NCBI RefSeq assembly: GCF_023273895.1
Contig: NZ_CP096883.1
Coordinates: forward strand, 186,001-250,000
Direction: 5' to 3'
Length of the DNA: 64,000 bases
Source of the DNA: Sphingobacterium sp. PCS056
GTDB taxonomy: Bacteria; Bacteroidota; Bacteroidia; Sphingobacteriales; Sphingobacteriaceae
A program made the translations under genes and the position numbers. Below, one piece after another: positions 8,435 to 15,588 of this stretch. Within the stretch, counting starts at the first letter, position 1. Each line of letters starts with the position of its first letter. The notes under the pieces are model-generated. The model did not search any database. It was not told the origin of the DNA and worked only from the letters and a program-made list of their open reading frames with translations.

Positions 8435-9067
8435 CTATACGCACCCCCCATAAACAGAGTCAGACAATCGATCATGAACGATATCATAGAAACCGACATA
8501 GATATGAATTTGATCACCTCTACTGAACAAATTATCCTCCCATACCAATTTTCCTGCTGTGGATAATGCACCACCTTCATTCAAAGCAAAAAAATCTTCA
8601 ATAACATAAGCCAATACCAGCACCGCAGATGGATGCTCTCCTTTACAGGCCTCTTTATTCCATTCAATATAAAGTTTATTGTCCTTTATAGTTACATGAA
8701 TGAGTTGAGGAGGTGGCATATCCCCCCTAAAAACCATTACTTTTTCAGGATTTACATAGGGGTTATTGTCTGCATCATAATCAATCGAATTGTTGAGTAA
8801 ATAGGATTGAGCGGATTGAAAAGTACCCACACGGCTACCTTTAGGGGCCATATTTTTATAACCAAAAGCTATTGGTTTCTTAATATATTTCAAAAATTGA
8901 GATACGGCCTTCAAACGTTTGCGATTGATGAGCATCAATTCGGTGGGCGGTTTTTTTACTATTGCTGGTAGAGAACGAATAACGGTTTGACCATTTAGTT
9001 CATAACCTACCACACTTCCTACTTTACCGGAAAAAGGACCATTTATACCTGCTTTTAATATTGCCAT
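8435..9067 (-). CDS. DUF6266 family protein
   Basis: 210 residues. The N-terminus MAILKAGINGPFSGKVGSVVGYEL is the characteristic start of DUF6266, a family known almost only from Bacteroidota, followed by VIRSLPAIVKKPPT and a conserved FLKYIKKPIAFGYKN region. The C-terminal half looks beta-rich (LIHVTIKDNKLYIEWNKEA) like a fibronectin-type domain. No signal peptide is visible and the function of the family is unknown. It stands alone with a 535-bp upstream non-coding region. Confidence 0.85.
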   Translation of the reverse strand: MAILKAGINGPFSGKVGSVVGYELNGQTVIRSLPAIVKKPPTELMLINRKRLKAVSQFLKYIKKPIAFGYKNMAPKGSRVGTFQSAQSYLLNNSIDYDADNNPYVNPEKVMVFRGDMPPPQLIHVTIKDNKLYIEWNKEACKGEHPSAVLVLAYVIEDFFALNEGGALSTAGKLVWEDNLFSRGDQIHIYVGFYDIVHDRLSDSVYGGCV

Positions 9068-9177
9068 AATGGTTTATTTAAATTGGAAATTAACTAAGAT
9101 ATATAAGTTGCTATGGGCGCATTTATATAGCCTTAAACTCTAATTTAATCATTATAGTGATTATATACAAATTATTA

Positions 9178-9235
9178 AGAGGGTTCATAGAGGTTTTCTA
9201 GTGTTTTACCTATAGCAACCCTATAGAAACCCTCT
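9178..9235. repeat. Imperfect inverted repeat with CTATAG units
   Basis: Arms 9178-9195 (AGAGGGTTCATAGAGGTT) and 9217-9235 (AACCCTATAGAAACCCTCT) can pair over ~18 bases with a few mismatches. On the minus strand the right arm and loop read as near-tandem copies of CTATAGGGTTT. It lies about 110-170 bp upstream of the DUF6266 gene; role unknown. Confidence 0.45.
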
Positions 9236-9543
9236 ATAATGACTCTCGTATATCTGTGTAATATTATAATATTTTATCCATCTATTTACAACCAGATATA
9301 CATCATGATCTCTCCATGTGTGATGACCAAATATTTCTTTCCTTTAATCAATTTTGATAGCATGAAATGTAGTAAAAGGTAGGGCTATGATTTCTAATAA
9401 ACATGGTTGATGGACCGTATAAAATGTTCCCTTAGTTTGTTTACAAGAGGCGATCATGTCAGTTTATCATGTAAAATTTGTCATTTTTTATGAAAAAATT
9501 TCAGTTTCACGAGATCGGTATTTTTTTTGTGGAGTATTGAATA

Positions 9544-9557
9544 CAGTCGGCCGACTG
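9544..9557. promoter_or_regulatory. Perfect 14-bp GC-rich palindrome upstream of hsp20
   Basis: CAGTCGGCCGACTG is fully self-complementary and GC-rich inside AT-rich DNA, 46 bp before the hsp20 ATG. The placement fits an operator for a dimeric heat-shock or stress regulator. It does not resemble CIRCE (TTAGCACTC-N9-GAGTGCTAA). Confidence 0.45.
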
Positions 9558-9591
9558 AAAGATTTAAATAATTAATTTTTCACTTCATAAA

Positions 9592-9597
9592 AGGAGG
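9592..9597 (+). promoter_or_regulatory. Strong Shine-Dalgarno sequence of hsp20
   Basis: AGGAGG lies 5 nt before the ATG at 9603. Near-perfect Shine-Dalgarno sequences are rare in Bacteroidota, where most genes in this window lack one, so it fixes the start and suggests high-level or unusual translation. Confidence 0.6.
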
Positions 9598-9602
9598 TTA
9601 TT

Positions 9603-10049
9603 ATGAAACTTGCAAAAAGAAACTTGAACAATTTTTCAATTTTTTCGCCCATGTTTAATGATTTCAACCGAGAACTTTTAAACTGGGGTAATAGTAACTA
9701 TTCTTCTACGAGTACCACCGTTCCTTCCGTCAATATTAAGGAAGATGGCGATACTTTCGAAGTAGAAGTCGCTGCACCAGGAATGTCAAAAGACGATTTT
9801 AAGATCACGCTAGATGGCAACCTACTGACCATATCATCCGCAAAAGAAGAAAAAAATGAAGAAAAACGGGATAACTATACCCGACGGGAGTTTAGCTATC
9901 AGTCCTTCCAACGCAGCTTTGAACTTCACAGAGATGTAGTCGATCAGGATAATATCGAAGCTCGTTATGAAAATGGTCTGCTACGGTTAACCATACCTAA
10001 GAAAGAAGAAGCAAAACAAAAAGAGCCTCGACTTATCGAAATATCATAA
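9603..10049 (+). CDS. Small heat shock protein, Hsp20/alpha-crystallin family
   Basis: 148 residues. The alpha-crystallin domain spans about 42-138: EVEVAAPGMSKDDFKITLDGNLLTI, the variable loop, and the signature ARYENGLLRLTIPKK. The C-terminal tail ends RLIEIS, containing the IxI motif (IEI) that docks on neighbouring subunits in oligomers. These are ATP-independent cytoplasmic holdases for unfolding proteins. The gene is monocistronic: strong SD and palindrome upstream, strong terminator downstream. Confidence 0.95.
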   Translation: MKLAKRNLNNFSIFSPMFNDFNRELLNWGNSNYSSTSTTVPSVNIKEDGDTFEVEVAAPGMSKDDFKITLDGNLLTISSAKEEKNEEKRDNYTRREFSYQSFQRSFELHRDVVDQDNIEARYENGLLRLTIPKKEEAKQKEPRLIEIS

Positions 10050-10069
10050 GTCATAAAATAGTCCATATA

Positions 10070-10103
10070 TAGGATAGCCTCCCAATGGAGGCTATCCTAT
10101 TTT
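10070..10103 (+). terminator. Intrinsic terminator of hsp20
   Basis: A 13-bp perfect stem TAGGATAGCCTCC / GGAGGCTATCCTA (10070-10082 and 10087-10099) with loop CAAT is followed by TTTT. Confidence 0.85.
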
Positions 10104-10125
10104 ATTAAGATATTATTTTTAAAAT

Positions 10126-10416
10126 ATGGAACGATCAAATTATCATATTGAAGTTCAGATGTACTGTCATGATAGTTACATCCAGATTGCTACATTTGAT
10201 TTGAGCAGTTGTGAAAAAATAGTTCAGGAACTATTTGACGAATTAAAGTGGGATAGTCAAGCATCGGGCAATAGACTTTTACGCATCGCGCTTATGCGGA
10301 ACGAGAAAAATAATACAAAAACACAACTAAAGTCATTGGACTGCACAATCGATGAACTGGGAGAAAATATTAAAGCCATTATAAAAAAGACTTTTAGGGC
10401 AGTTAACTTTGATTGA
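10126..10416 (+). CDS. Small hypothetical protein
   Basis: 96 residues, ATG 10126, mixed alpha/beta and acidic-basic, no signal peptide or membrane helix. Sequence starts MERSNYHIEVQMYCHDSYIQ and ends KAIIKKTFRAVNFD. I do not recognise a family. It lies after the hsp20 terminator and 186 bp before the NEW3/ABC operon, so it is probably independently transcribed. Coding is plausible from its length and ordinary composition but is not certain. Confidence 0.5.
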   Translation: MERSNYHIEVQMYCHDSYIQIATFDLSSCEKIVQELFDELKWDSQASGNRLLRIALMRNEKNNTKTQLKSLDCTIDELGENIKAIIKKTFRAVNFD

Positions 10417-10602
10417 CCCCTAGGTACAAAGTACATTGAAAAAACTTAAGTAAACATTATTTTACAATTATTTTTTGATTTTTCTTGATTTTTTTCAAAT
10501 TGATATTTAATTTGGAACCGTTTTTTTAAGGTAAGTACTACCCTAACCAACATTTTTTTAAAGCTAATATTCTATTTAAATATAAATTTTAGTTATTGGA
10601 TC

Positions 10603-11451
10603 ATGTTAAACAAACTACTAATTACACGCCTAGGTCTATCTTTTAGACCATTATTTATTTCATTTTTAATACTGGCCAACAGTCTCTACCTATCGGGGCA
10701 AACGGTCAGAGCAACAAAATCAAGCTTTGAAGCAAGATTGCTCAATATTGAAGCGCCCAGCAATGAGCCCTTTCGATACACGACCACATTGACCAATGGG
10801 TCATCACAGACAGTTACTTACAATCTAAACGCCCAATTACCAGAGGGATGGCAGATCAGTTATCGAGTAGAGGGATCCCAGGTGACTTCTCTTCAAATGC
10901 AAGCAAACAAAGTCCAAGAAATAAACATCGAAATTAACTGCCCGCTGACTGCAAAGCCCAACACATATAAAATTCCGTTAAAGGCTATATCCCCAACAGA
11001 TACACTGCATCTCGATCTAGAAGCTGTTGTAAAGGGTTCCTATGCTCTCCAACTCACCACACCTAGTGGAAGACTTAGTGATGAAGTCGTATCTGGCAGC
11101 AACAAGGAAATCCTCCTTCAAGTAAAAAATACAGGAACTCTTCCTTTAAACGCGGTAGAACTGAGCGCTCAGTTGCCCAGCAAATGGGAAGCTACTTTTT
11201 CACCTTCAACGATACAGCAGCTAGAGCCTGGCAAGTCGACAGATGTAAAAGTTGACTTGCGCGTACCCGATAAAACCATAGCTGGCGACTATGCTGCAAA
11301 ATTTGATGTTAAATCACCGAACAGTACTGCTGACATTTCATTTCGTATGATAGTCAAGACCTCTTTACTTTCAGGCTGGGTCGGCATGCTGATTATCCTA
11401 TTGGCTATCGGGCTGATTTATTATCTTATTCGCAAATACGGAAGACGATAG
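10603..11451 (+). CDS. NEW3-domain membrane-anchored protein of an ABC exporter
   Basis: 282 residues. A signal peptide or N-terminal anchor (about 16-33) is followed by two immunoglobulin-like NEW3 repeats (about 45-135 and 155-245; LEAPSNEPFRYTTTLTNGS... and VSGSNKEILLQVKNTGTLPLNAVELSAQLPSKWEATFSP), then one C-terminal helix (about 258-276, WVGMLIILLAIGLIYYLI) and a basic tail RKYGRR. Such proteins sit next to Nos/Nat-type ABC transporters, with the beta domains outside the cytoplasmic membrane. It heads a three-gene operon (32 bp to the ATPase gene). It probably binds or hands on the exported substrate, which is unknown. Confidence 0.85.
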   Translation: MLNKLLITRLGLSFRPLFISFLILANSLYLSGQTVRATKSSFEARLLNIEAPSNEPFRYTTTLTNGSSQTVTYNLNAQLPEGWQISYRVEGSQVTSLQMQANKVQEINIEINCPLTAKPNTYKIPLKAISPTDTLHLDLEAVVKGSYALQLTTPSGRLSDEVVSGSNKEILLQVKNTGTLPLNAVELSAQLPSKWEATFSPSTIQQLEPGKSTDVKVDLRVPDKTIAGDYAAKFDVKSPNSTADISFRMIVKTSLLSGWVGMLIILLAIGLIYYLIRKYGRR

Positions 11452-11483
11452 CACTATTTCATTCAATAAAAAAGATAATCATC

Positions 11484-12476
11484 ATGAAGGATCCTATCAT
11501 CCAATTGACAGGTTTGACAAAAAACTATGGAAAGGCAAAGGCTGTTGATCATTTAGATCTCAACATATATAAAGGCGAGGTATTCGGTCTTCTCGGTCCC
11601 AATGGTGCCGGCAAGACGACGACTATCCTGATGATGCTTGGACTGACCGAGCCGACCACAGGAACAGCTTATGTCTGTGGTCATAATGCCACCCGAAATC
11701 CAATAGCTGTTAAAAGAAAAGTGGGCTATCTTCCAGATAATGTGGGTTTCTATCCTGAAATGACCGCATTGGAAAACCTAACTTTCATAGCTGAATTAAA
11801 CGGACTTCAAAAGTCTAAAGCTAGGTCTGGCGCGCAAGACATCTTAAATCAAGTAGGACTGGGACAGGACATCCATAAGAAAACTGGAGCCTTTTCGAGA
11901 GGTATGAAGCAGCGACTCGGTCTTGCTGAAGTCCTCATCAAGAATCCTGAAGTTGCTATTTTGGATGAGCCTACCTTAGGTATAGACCCACAGGGTGTAG
12001 ATGAATTCCTAGAATTGATCAAGCGACTCAGCAGAGAACAGAATCTGACAGTTCTCCTATCTTCGCATCATCTCCATCAGGTACAGCGCGTTTGTGACAG
12101 AGTGGGTATTTTTGTTGGTGGAAAGCTACTAGCAGAAGGCTCGATTGATAGTCTTGCACATAAGCTACAGCAAAAAGAGGGCATAACAACATGGATTTCA
12201 TTTGAAAAAACACATGCAAACGTAGCGCTATTTGAAGAAGTATTAAAAAACTTGCCTGGTATCAGAAAGCTTTCTGTTGGCGATAACTCGATCGAGATCA
12301 AAACAGATGGCGATATAACTGCCATGGCAGTACGTTTACTTGTCAACAACGGTGCTGACATCCTATCTGTACAACGCCATGATTATGCACTCGACTATAT
12401 CTATAATACATATTTTGAGAACAGTAAAACAAGCAACTCTGAACATGAAAAATCCCACAGTCTCCTCCACAATTAG
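11484..12476 (+). CDS. ABC transporter ATP-binding protein (NosF/CcmA type)
   Basis: 330 residues. Nucleotide-binding domain with Walker A GPNGAGKTTT (about 38-47), signature FSRGMKQRLGLAEV (canonical LSGGQ varied to SRGMKQ, as in the Nat/CcmA group), Walker B VAILDEPTLGIDPQG and H-loop SSHHLHQVQRVCDRV. A C-terminal ~90-residue extension follows, as in this subfamily. It energises the permease encoded immediately downstream, whose start overlaps this gene by 32 bp. Substrate unknown; genes of this class include copper-site maturation, sodium and antibiotic exporters. Confidence 0.93.
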   Translation: MKDPIIQLTGLTKNYGKAKAVDHLDLNIYKGEVFGLLGPNGAGKTTTILMMLGLTEPTTGTAYVCGHNATRNPIAVKRKVGYLPDNVGFYPEMTALENLTFIAELNGLQKSKARSGAQDILNQVGLGQDIHKKTGAFSRGMKQRLGLAEVLIKNPEVAILDEPTLGIDPQGVDEFLELIKRLSREQNLTVLLSSHHLHQVQRVCDRVGIFVGGKLLAEGSIDSLAHKLQQKEGITTWISFEKTHANVALFEEVLKNLPGIRKLSVGDNSIEIKTDGDITAMAVRLLVNNGADILSVQRHDYALDYIYNTYFENSKTSNSEHEKSHSLLHN

Positions 12477-13431
12477 CCACTCATCGGTTCCAATTCAGGT
12501 ACTGGTAAATAAGGAAATTGCCTATCATATTCGCAGCTGGCGTTTTATCATACTGATCCTACTTATTGTACTGACGTTTGGAGCCTCATTATACGTATCT
12601 TCCACCGGGTTGAAAGAGGCTGTCAACAATATGAAAGATCCAGATCAATCATTTTTATATCTCAAATTATTGACCACGACGGACAATTCGATTCCACCAT
12701 TTCATGTTTTCCTGAATTTTCTAGCGCCACTACTTGGTATAGCACTCGGATTTGATGCGATCAATGCCGAATACAATGGGGGCACATTAACACGTCTGAT
12801 AGCGCAACCTATCTACCGTGATAACCTCTTGTTTTCAAAATTCTTTGCTCCGCTCACTGTCGTGGGGACGATGTTTATCGCGTTAGTACTTCTAATGATT
12901 GGCGGTGGCTTATTAGGTACAGGGGTACGGATAGAGCCTCAGGAACTTTTGCGGATTATAGGTTTTACCCTTATCAGTGTTATATATGTTGCCTTTTGGT
13001 TGAGCCTATCGATACTATTATCGATACGGTTTCGCCAACCGGCGACCTCAGCTTTAACCGCAATCGGTATTTGGCTATTTTTTACTGTATTCTTCCCGAT
13101 TCTTGTCAATCTAGCCATCAGGCCATTTTTACCGAATCCAAACTATATTTCGGAACAGGAATATCTAAGCTACAATGAATTGATATTAAACTTGCTTCGG
13201 TTATCACCGAGCCAACTATATATGGATGCGACTACAACCCTGCTCATGCCATCTGTACGTAGCCTCGGTCCTATTGCGATGGAACAAATGATTGGTGCCA
13301 TTCCTGCACCTCTATCATTTAGGGATAGTTTCTTGATGGTCTGGCCTCAAGTCAGTGGTCTTTTAGCAGCGACAATGATCTGCTTTGCGTGGTCCTATTA
13401 TATTTTTATGCGAAGAGAAATACGGAGTTAA
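12445..13431 (+). CDS. ABC transporter permease (NosY-like)
   Basis: 328 residues from ATG 12445 (MKNPTVSSTISHS); an in-frame start at 12340 would lie deep inside the ATPase gene and adds no sensible sequence. It has an N-terminal cytoplasmic segment containing VNKEIAYHIRSWRFIILILLIVLTFG, a large loop between helices 1 and 2, then five further helices, the ABC-2 type architecture. LLGIALGFDAINAEYNGGTLTRLIAQPIYRDNLLFSKF matches the conserved coupling region of NosY-type permeases. It overlaps the ATPase gene by 32 bp, indicating translational coupling. Confidence 0.9.
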   Translation: MKNPTVSSTISHSSVPIQVLVNKEIAYHIRSWRFIILILLIVLTFGASLYVSSTGLKEAVNNMKDPDQSFLYLKLLTTTDNSIPPFHVFLNFLAPLLGIALGFDAINAEYNGGTLTRLIAQPIYRDNLLFSKFFAPLTVVGTMFIALVLLMIGGGLLGTGVRIEPQELLRIIGFTLISVIYVAFWLSLSILLSIRFRQPATSALTAIGIWLFFTVFFPILVNLAIRPFLPNPNYISEQEYLSYNELILNLLRLSPSQLYMDATTTLLMPSVRSLGPIAMEQMIGAIPAPLSFRDSFLMVWPQVSGLLAATMICFAWSYYIFMRREIRS

Positions 13432-13452
13432 ACTGCCGTATATAGGATGAAC

Positions 13453-13492
13453 AAATGCACGCTACTGGTACAAACATAGCGTGCATTTTTTG
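13453..13492. terminator. Terminator after the ABC operon
   Basis: A 12-bp perfect stem AAATGCACGCTA / TAGCGTGCATTT (13453-13464 and 13477-13488) with a 12-nt loop, A-rich before and T-rich after, stands between convergent genes and can act both ways. Confidence 0.7.
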
Positions 13493-13498
13493 TATACT

Positions 13499-14046
13499 TC
13501 AGGAAGTTGCCCATAGCAGATTTAATAGAGATTTAAATAAGCTTCTAGTCTCAGTCATTAAAATTGGACTTTTGCACCTATAGTGTACATTTGATTGTGG
13601 AAAGATATTTAATAGCGTAGATTCAAATCTAATCGGCAATTGACGTCTGCCTTTAAAATCACTCAATTCAATAAAATGACCCCAATCTGAGTAAGAATCC
13701 TTTTCTGATATTCTAGCTAAATTAATGTACAAATCAATATCAACAAGGTCTATTTTTTTGATCTCATTATCAATTTCCAAATACAAATACTTTTCATTAA
13801 TACGACAGAAATATTCCTTTTTTAATATTTTAATTCTGACTAAAACAAGAATAAATAAAATTAGAAATACAAAAAGCAAGGTCAATGAAATAGACTGAAC
13901 GATCGATTTAATTGAGTCAAAAAAGAAAACTCAGCTATACAGCCTATTGATAAATTCAAAAATGCTGCAAGACAAAATAAATTTTGATACTTTTTTAATG
14001 CATTAAAATTCCTTGGTGATAGCACGACTAAAATTATATCTTCCAT
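13499..14046 (-). pseudogene. Small two-helix membrane protein, interrupted by a -1 frameshift
   Basis: Two frames join into one sensible protein. Frame 1 starts at ATG 14046 (MEDIILVVLSPRNFNALKKYQ) and stops at 13882. Frame 2, open after an early stop, reads FFDSIKSIVQSISLTLLFVFLILF and continues to 13499 as a Lys/Glu-rich cytoplasmic domain (YLYLEIDNEIKKIDLVDID...). The switch point is a T6 run on the minus strand (13919-13924): the codons TCT TTT TTG form the heptamer T TTT TTG. The layout (helix, helix, then soluble beta domain) is common in small Bacteroidota proteins. It may be a mutation, a sequencing indel or programmed slippage. The gene starts 7 bp after the phosphoesterase stop. 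Confidence 0.6.
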
Positions 14047-14053
14047 TATATCA

Positions 14054-15535
14054 TTATTTGGAAAAATACTCCATAAACTCATTCTGAACAGAAAAGCCGT
14101 AGGAGTCTTGTGCCTTAATGCGAATGATTTTATTTTTATCAGCATTCAACTGGGGCATCTCCAATTCCCAGAGATGGCTAGATTTTCTTTTTCGGAGAGG
14201 ATTGGCTGTACTGCCAGGACTTGGATATATCTTTTGATTGTTTTTTTCTATCATATGGGCGACAAGTGGATCTATGCTTTTACTAATTTGCATCTGTAGC
14301 CATTCTCCATCATTTAGTTGAACCATAACTTTGGTACTATCACCAGCTCCAAATATGTTGGCCTGCAATAGTCCGTCATTCAAAGTAATATGCATTTGCT
14401 TTTGTGCATCCTGTCCAATCGCTTTATATTTAAAAGAATACTGATTATCTTTAATATGGATCACAAAATATCCTCTCGGACTACCGCATTGCATCATGGC
14501 ATCTGGCACACCAAAAGCATCCTTTTCTCCTCGCCACCAATTACCGCAGGTAGCACCGGCTCCCAATTCTTGTATTGTATGGCTTTTAAAAAAATATCGA
14601 TCCACCTGATGGGTATGGCCGGACAACAATAAGACATTCTCATATCCTTCCAACTGTTGGAGCACCTCTGCTTTATTTCGTGTAAAAGCCATTGGTATAT
14701 GCTGACTGAGGACAACTAAAACATCTTTTGGAACATGTGCCAAATCATTCTTTAAAAACGTCAATTGATCGTCGGTCAATCTTCCTTCATAAGAATTTTT
14801 GCCCGTAGCAAAGACATTATTCAATACAATAAAATGCGCATGACCATAATTGAAAGCATAATTATCTGCTCCAAACACCGTATTAAAACGGTCATTCATA
14901 TAAGCTGGATGGTCAACATTACGATCATGATTGCCGACCATAGTCCATGATGTCATCGGAAGGGTATTAAGCATAGCCCCGAAATCAGGCAATAGGTCCA
15001 TATTATTATTGACCAGATCACCCAAGACCAGATTCAAATCGATATCATTACGTCCTAGAAGCTCCGAAAAAATACTTTTTGCTGCAAATCCGAGTTCTTC
15101 TTGATCACTGACCTGAACATCTCCAATTGCCGCAATATTAAATTCTGTTGCGACACTTTTCCTTTTTTGCAAGGGCATGTTATAAACCAGCGTATCCGAA
15201 ATATGGTTATTTGGATTTAGATAATATGCATTTGCATTACCAATTTTGTTTGCATGTGCATATTGATATGCTGACGGATGGATAGAAAAGATAGATTGTC
15301 CTACTTCTGCTTCAAAAGCATAAGCTCCACGACTGTCGGAACTTATTACATGGACACCATTGGATATCAATACCTGGGAAAGACCCTTCTCCCCCCTATC
15401 CTGCATGCCATTATTATTTTTGTCTTCAAACACATGACCTTTGACCCATACACTTTTTGCAGATGGGCTTTGTGCCATTGCTTCCACAGCAAATAGTACT
15501 GCCAAAGCCAACAAATAACTTATTCTATTAATCAT
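14054..15535 (-). CDS. Secreted calcineurin-like metallophosphoesterase
   Basis: 493 residues with a signal peptide ending AMAQS (about 1-22). An N-terminal beta domain (about 28-120, VKGHVFEDKNNNGMQDRGEKGLSQV) resembles MetallophosN. The catalytic domain has GDVQVSD, GDLVNN, GNHDRN, SQH and SGHTHQ, i.e. the dinuclear-metal motifs; motif I is D-x-Q instead of D-x-H, as in the CPPED1-like subgroup. A C-terminal beta domain (about 370-490) matches MetallophosC. It hydrolyses a phosphoester in the periplasm or outside. It ends the FecIR/SusCD locus, but a hairpin (15553-15581) separates it from the previous gene. Confidence 0.88.
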   Translation of the reverse strand: MINRISYLLALAVLFAVEAMAQSPSAKSVWVKGHVFEDKNNNGMQDRGEKGLSQVLISNGVHVISSDSRGAYAFEAEVGQSIFSIHPSAYQYAHANKIGNANAYYLNPNNHISDTLVYNMPLQKRKSVATEFNIAAIGDVQVSDQEELGFAAKSIFSELLGRNDIDLNLVLGDLVNNNMDLLPDFGAMLNTLPMTSWTMVGNHDRNVDHPAYMNDRFNTVFGADNYAFNYGHAHFIVLNNVFATGKNSYEGRLTDDQLTFLKNDLAHVPKDVLVVLSQHIPMAFTRNKAEVLQQLEGYENVLLLSGHTHQVDRYFFKSHTIQELGAGATCGNWWRGEKDAFGVPDAMMQCGSPRGYFVIHIKDNQYSFKYKAIGQDAQKQMHITLNDGLLQANIFGAGDSTKVMVQLNDGEWLQMQISKSIDPLVAHMIEKNNQKIYPSPGSTANPLRKRKSSHLWELEMPQLNADKNKIIRIKAQDSYGFSVQNEFMEYFSK

Positions 15536-15552
15536 ATAGTATTAAATCTAAA

Positions 15553-15581
15553 AGATCGGACAGATATGGCCTGTCCGATCT
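15553..15581 (-). terminator. Hairpin between the lipoprotein and phosphoesterase genes
   Basis: An 11-bp perfect stem AGATCGGACAG / CTGTCCGATCT with a 7-nt loop lies 18 bp before the phosphoesterase ATG. On the minus strand it is followed by TTTTAG. It may be a partial terminator lowering expression of the last genes of the operon. Confidence 0.6.
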
Positions 15582-15588
15582 ATTGTTA

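Larger units (their letters stand above)
9068..9602. other. 535-bp intergenic region between DUF6266 and hsp20
   Basis: No convincing ORF or RNA gene. It contains the imperfect inverted repeat at 9178-9235 near the DUF6266 start, and a 14-bp palindrome (9544-9557) and Shine-Dalgarno sequence (9592-9597) ahead of hsp20. Both genes are divergent, so both promoters should lie here. Confidence 0.5.

Noticed and set aside
9544..9557. CIRCE or other known heat-shock operator before hsp20
   Set aside because: The palindrome has no spacer and a different sequence from CIRCE, so only an unnamed palindrome is reported.
12340..12444. Longer start of the ABC permease
   Set aside because: It would overlap the ATPase gene by more than 130 bp and adds no family sequence; ATG 12445 fits.
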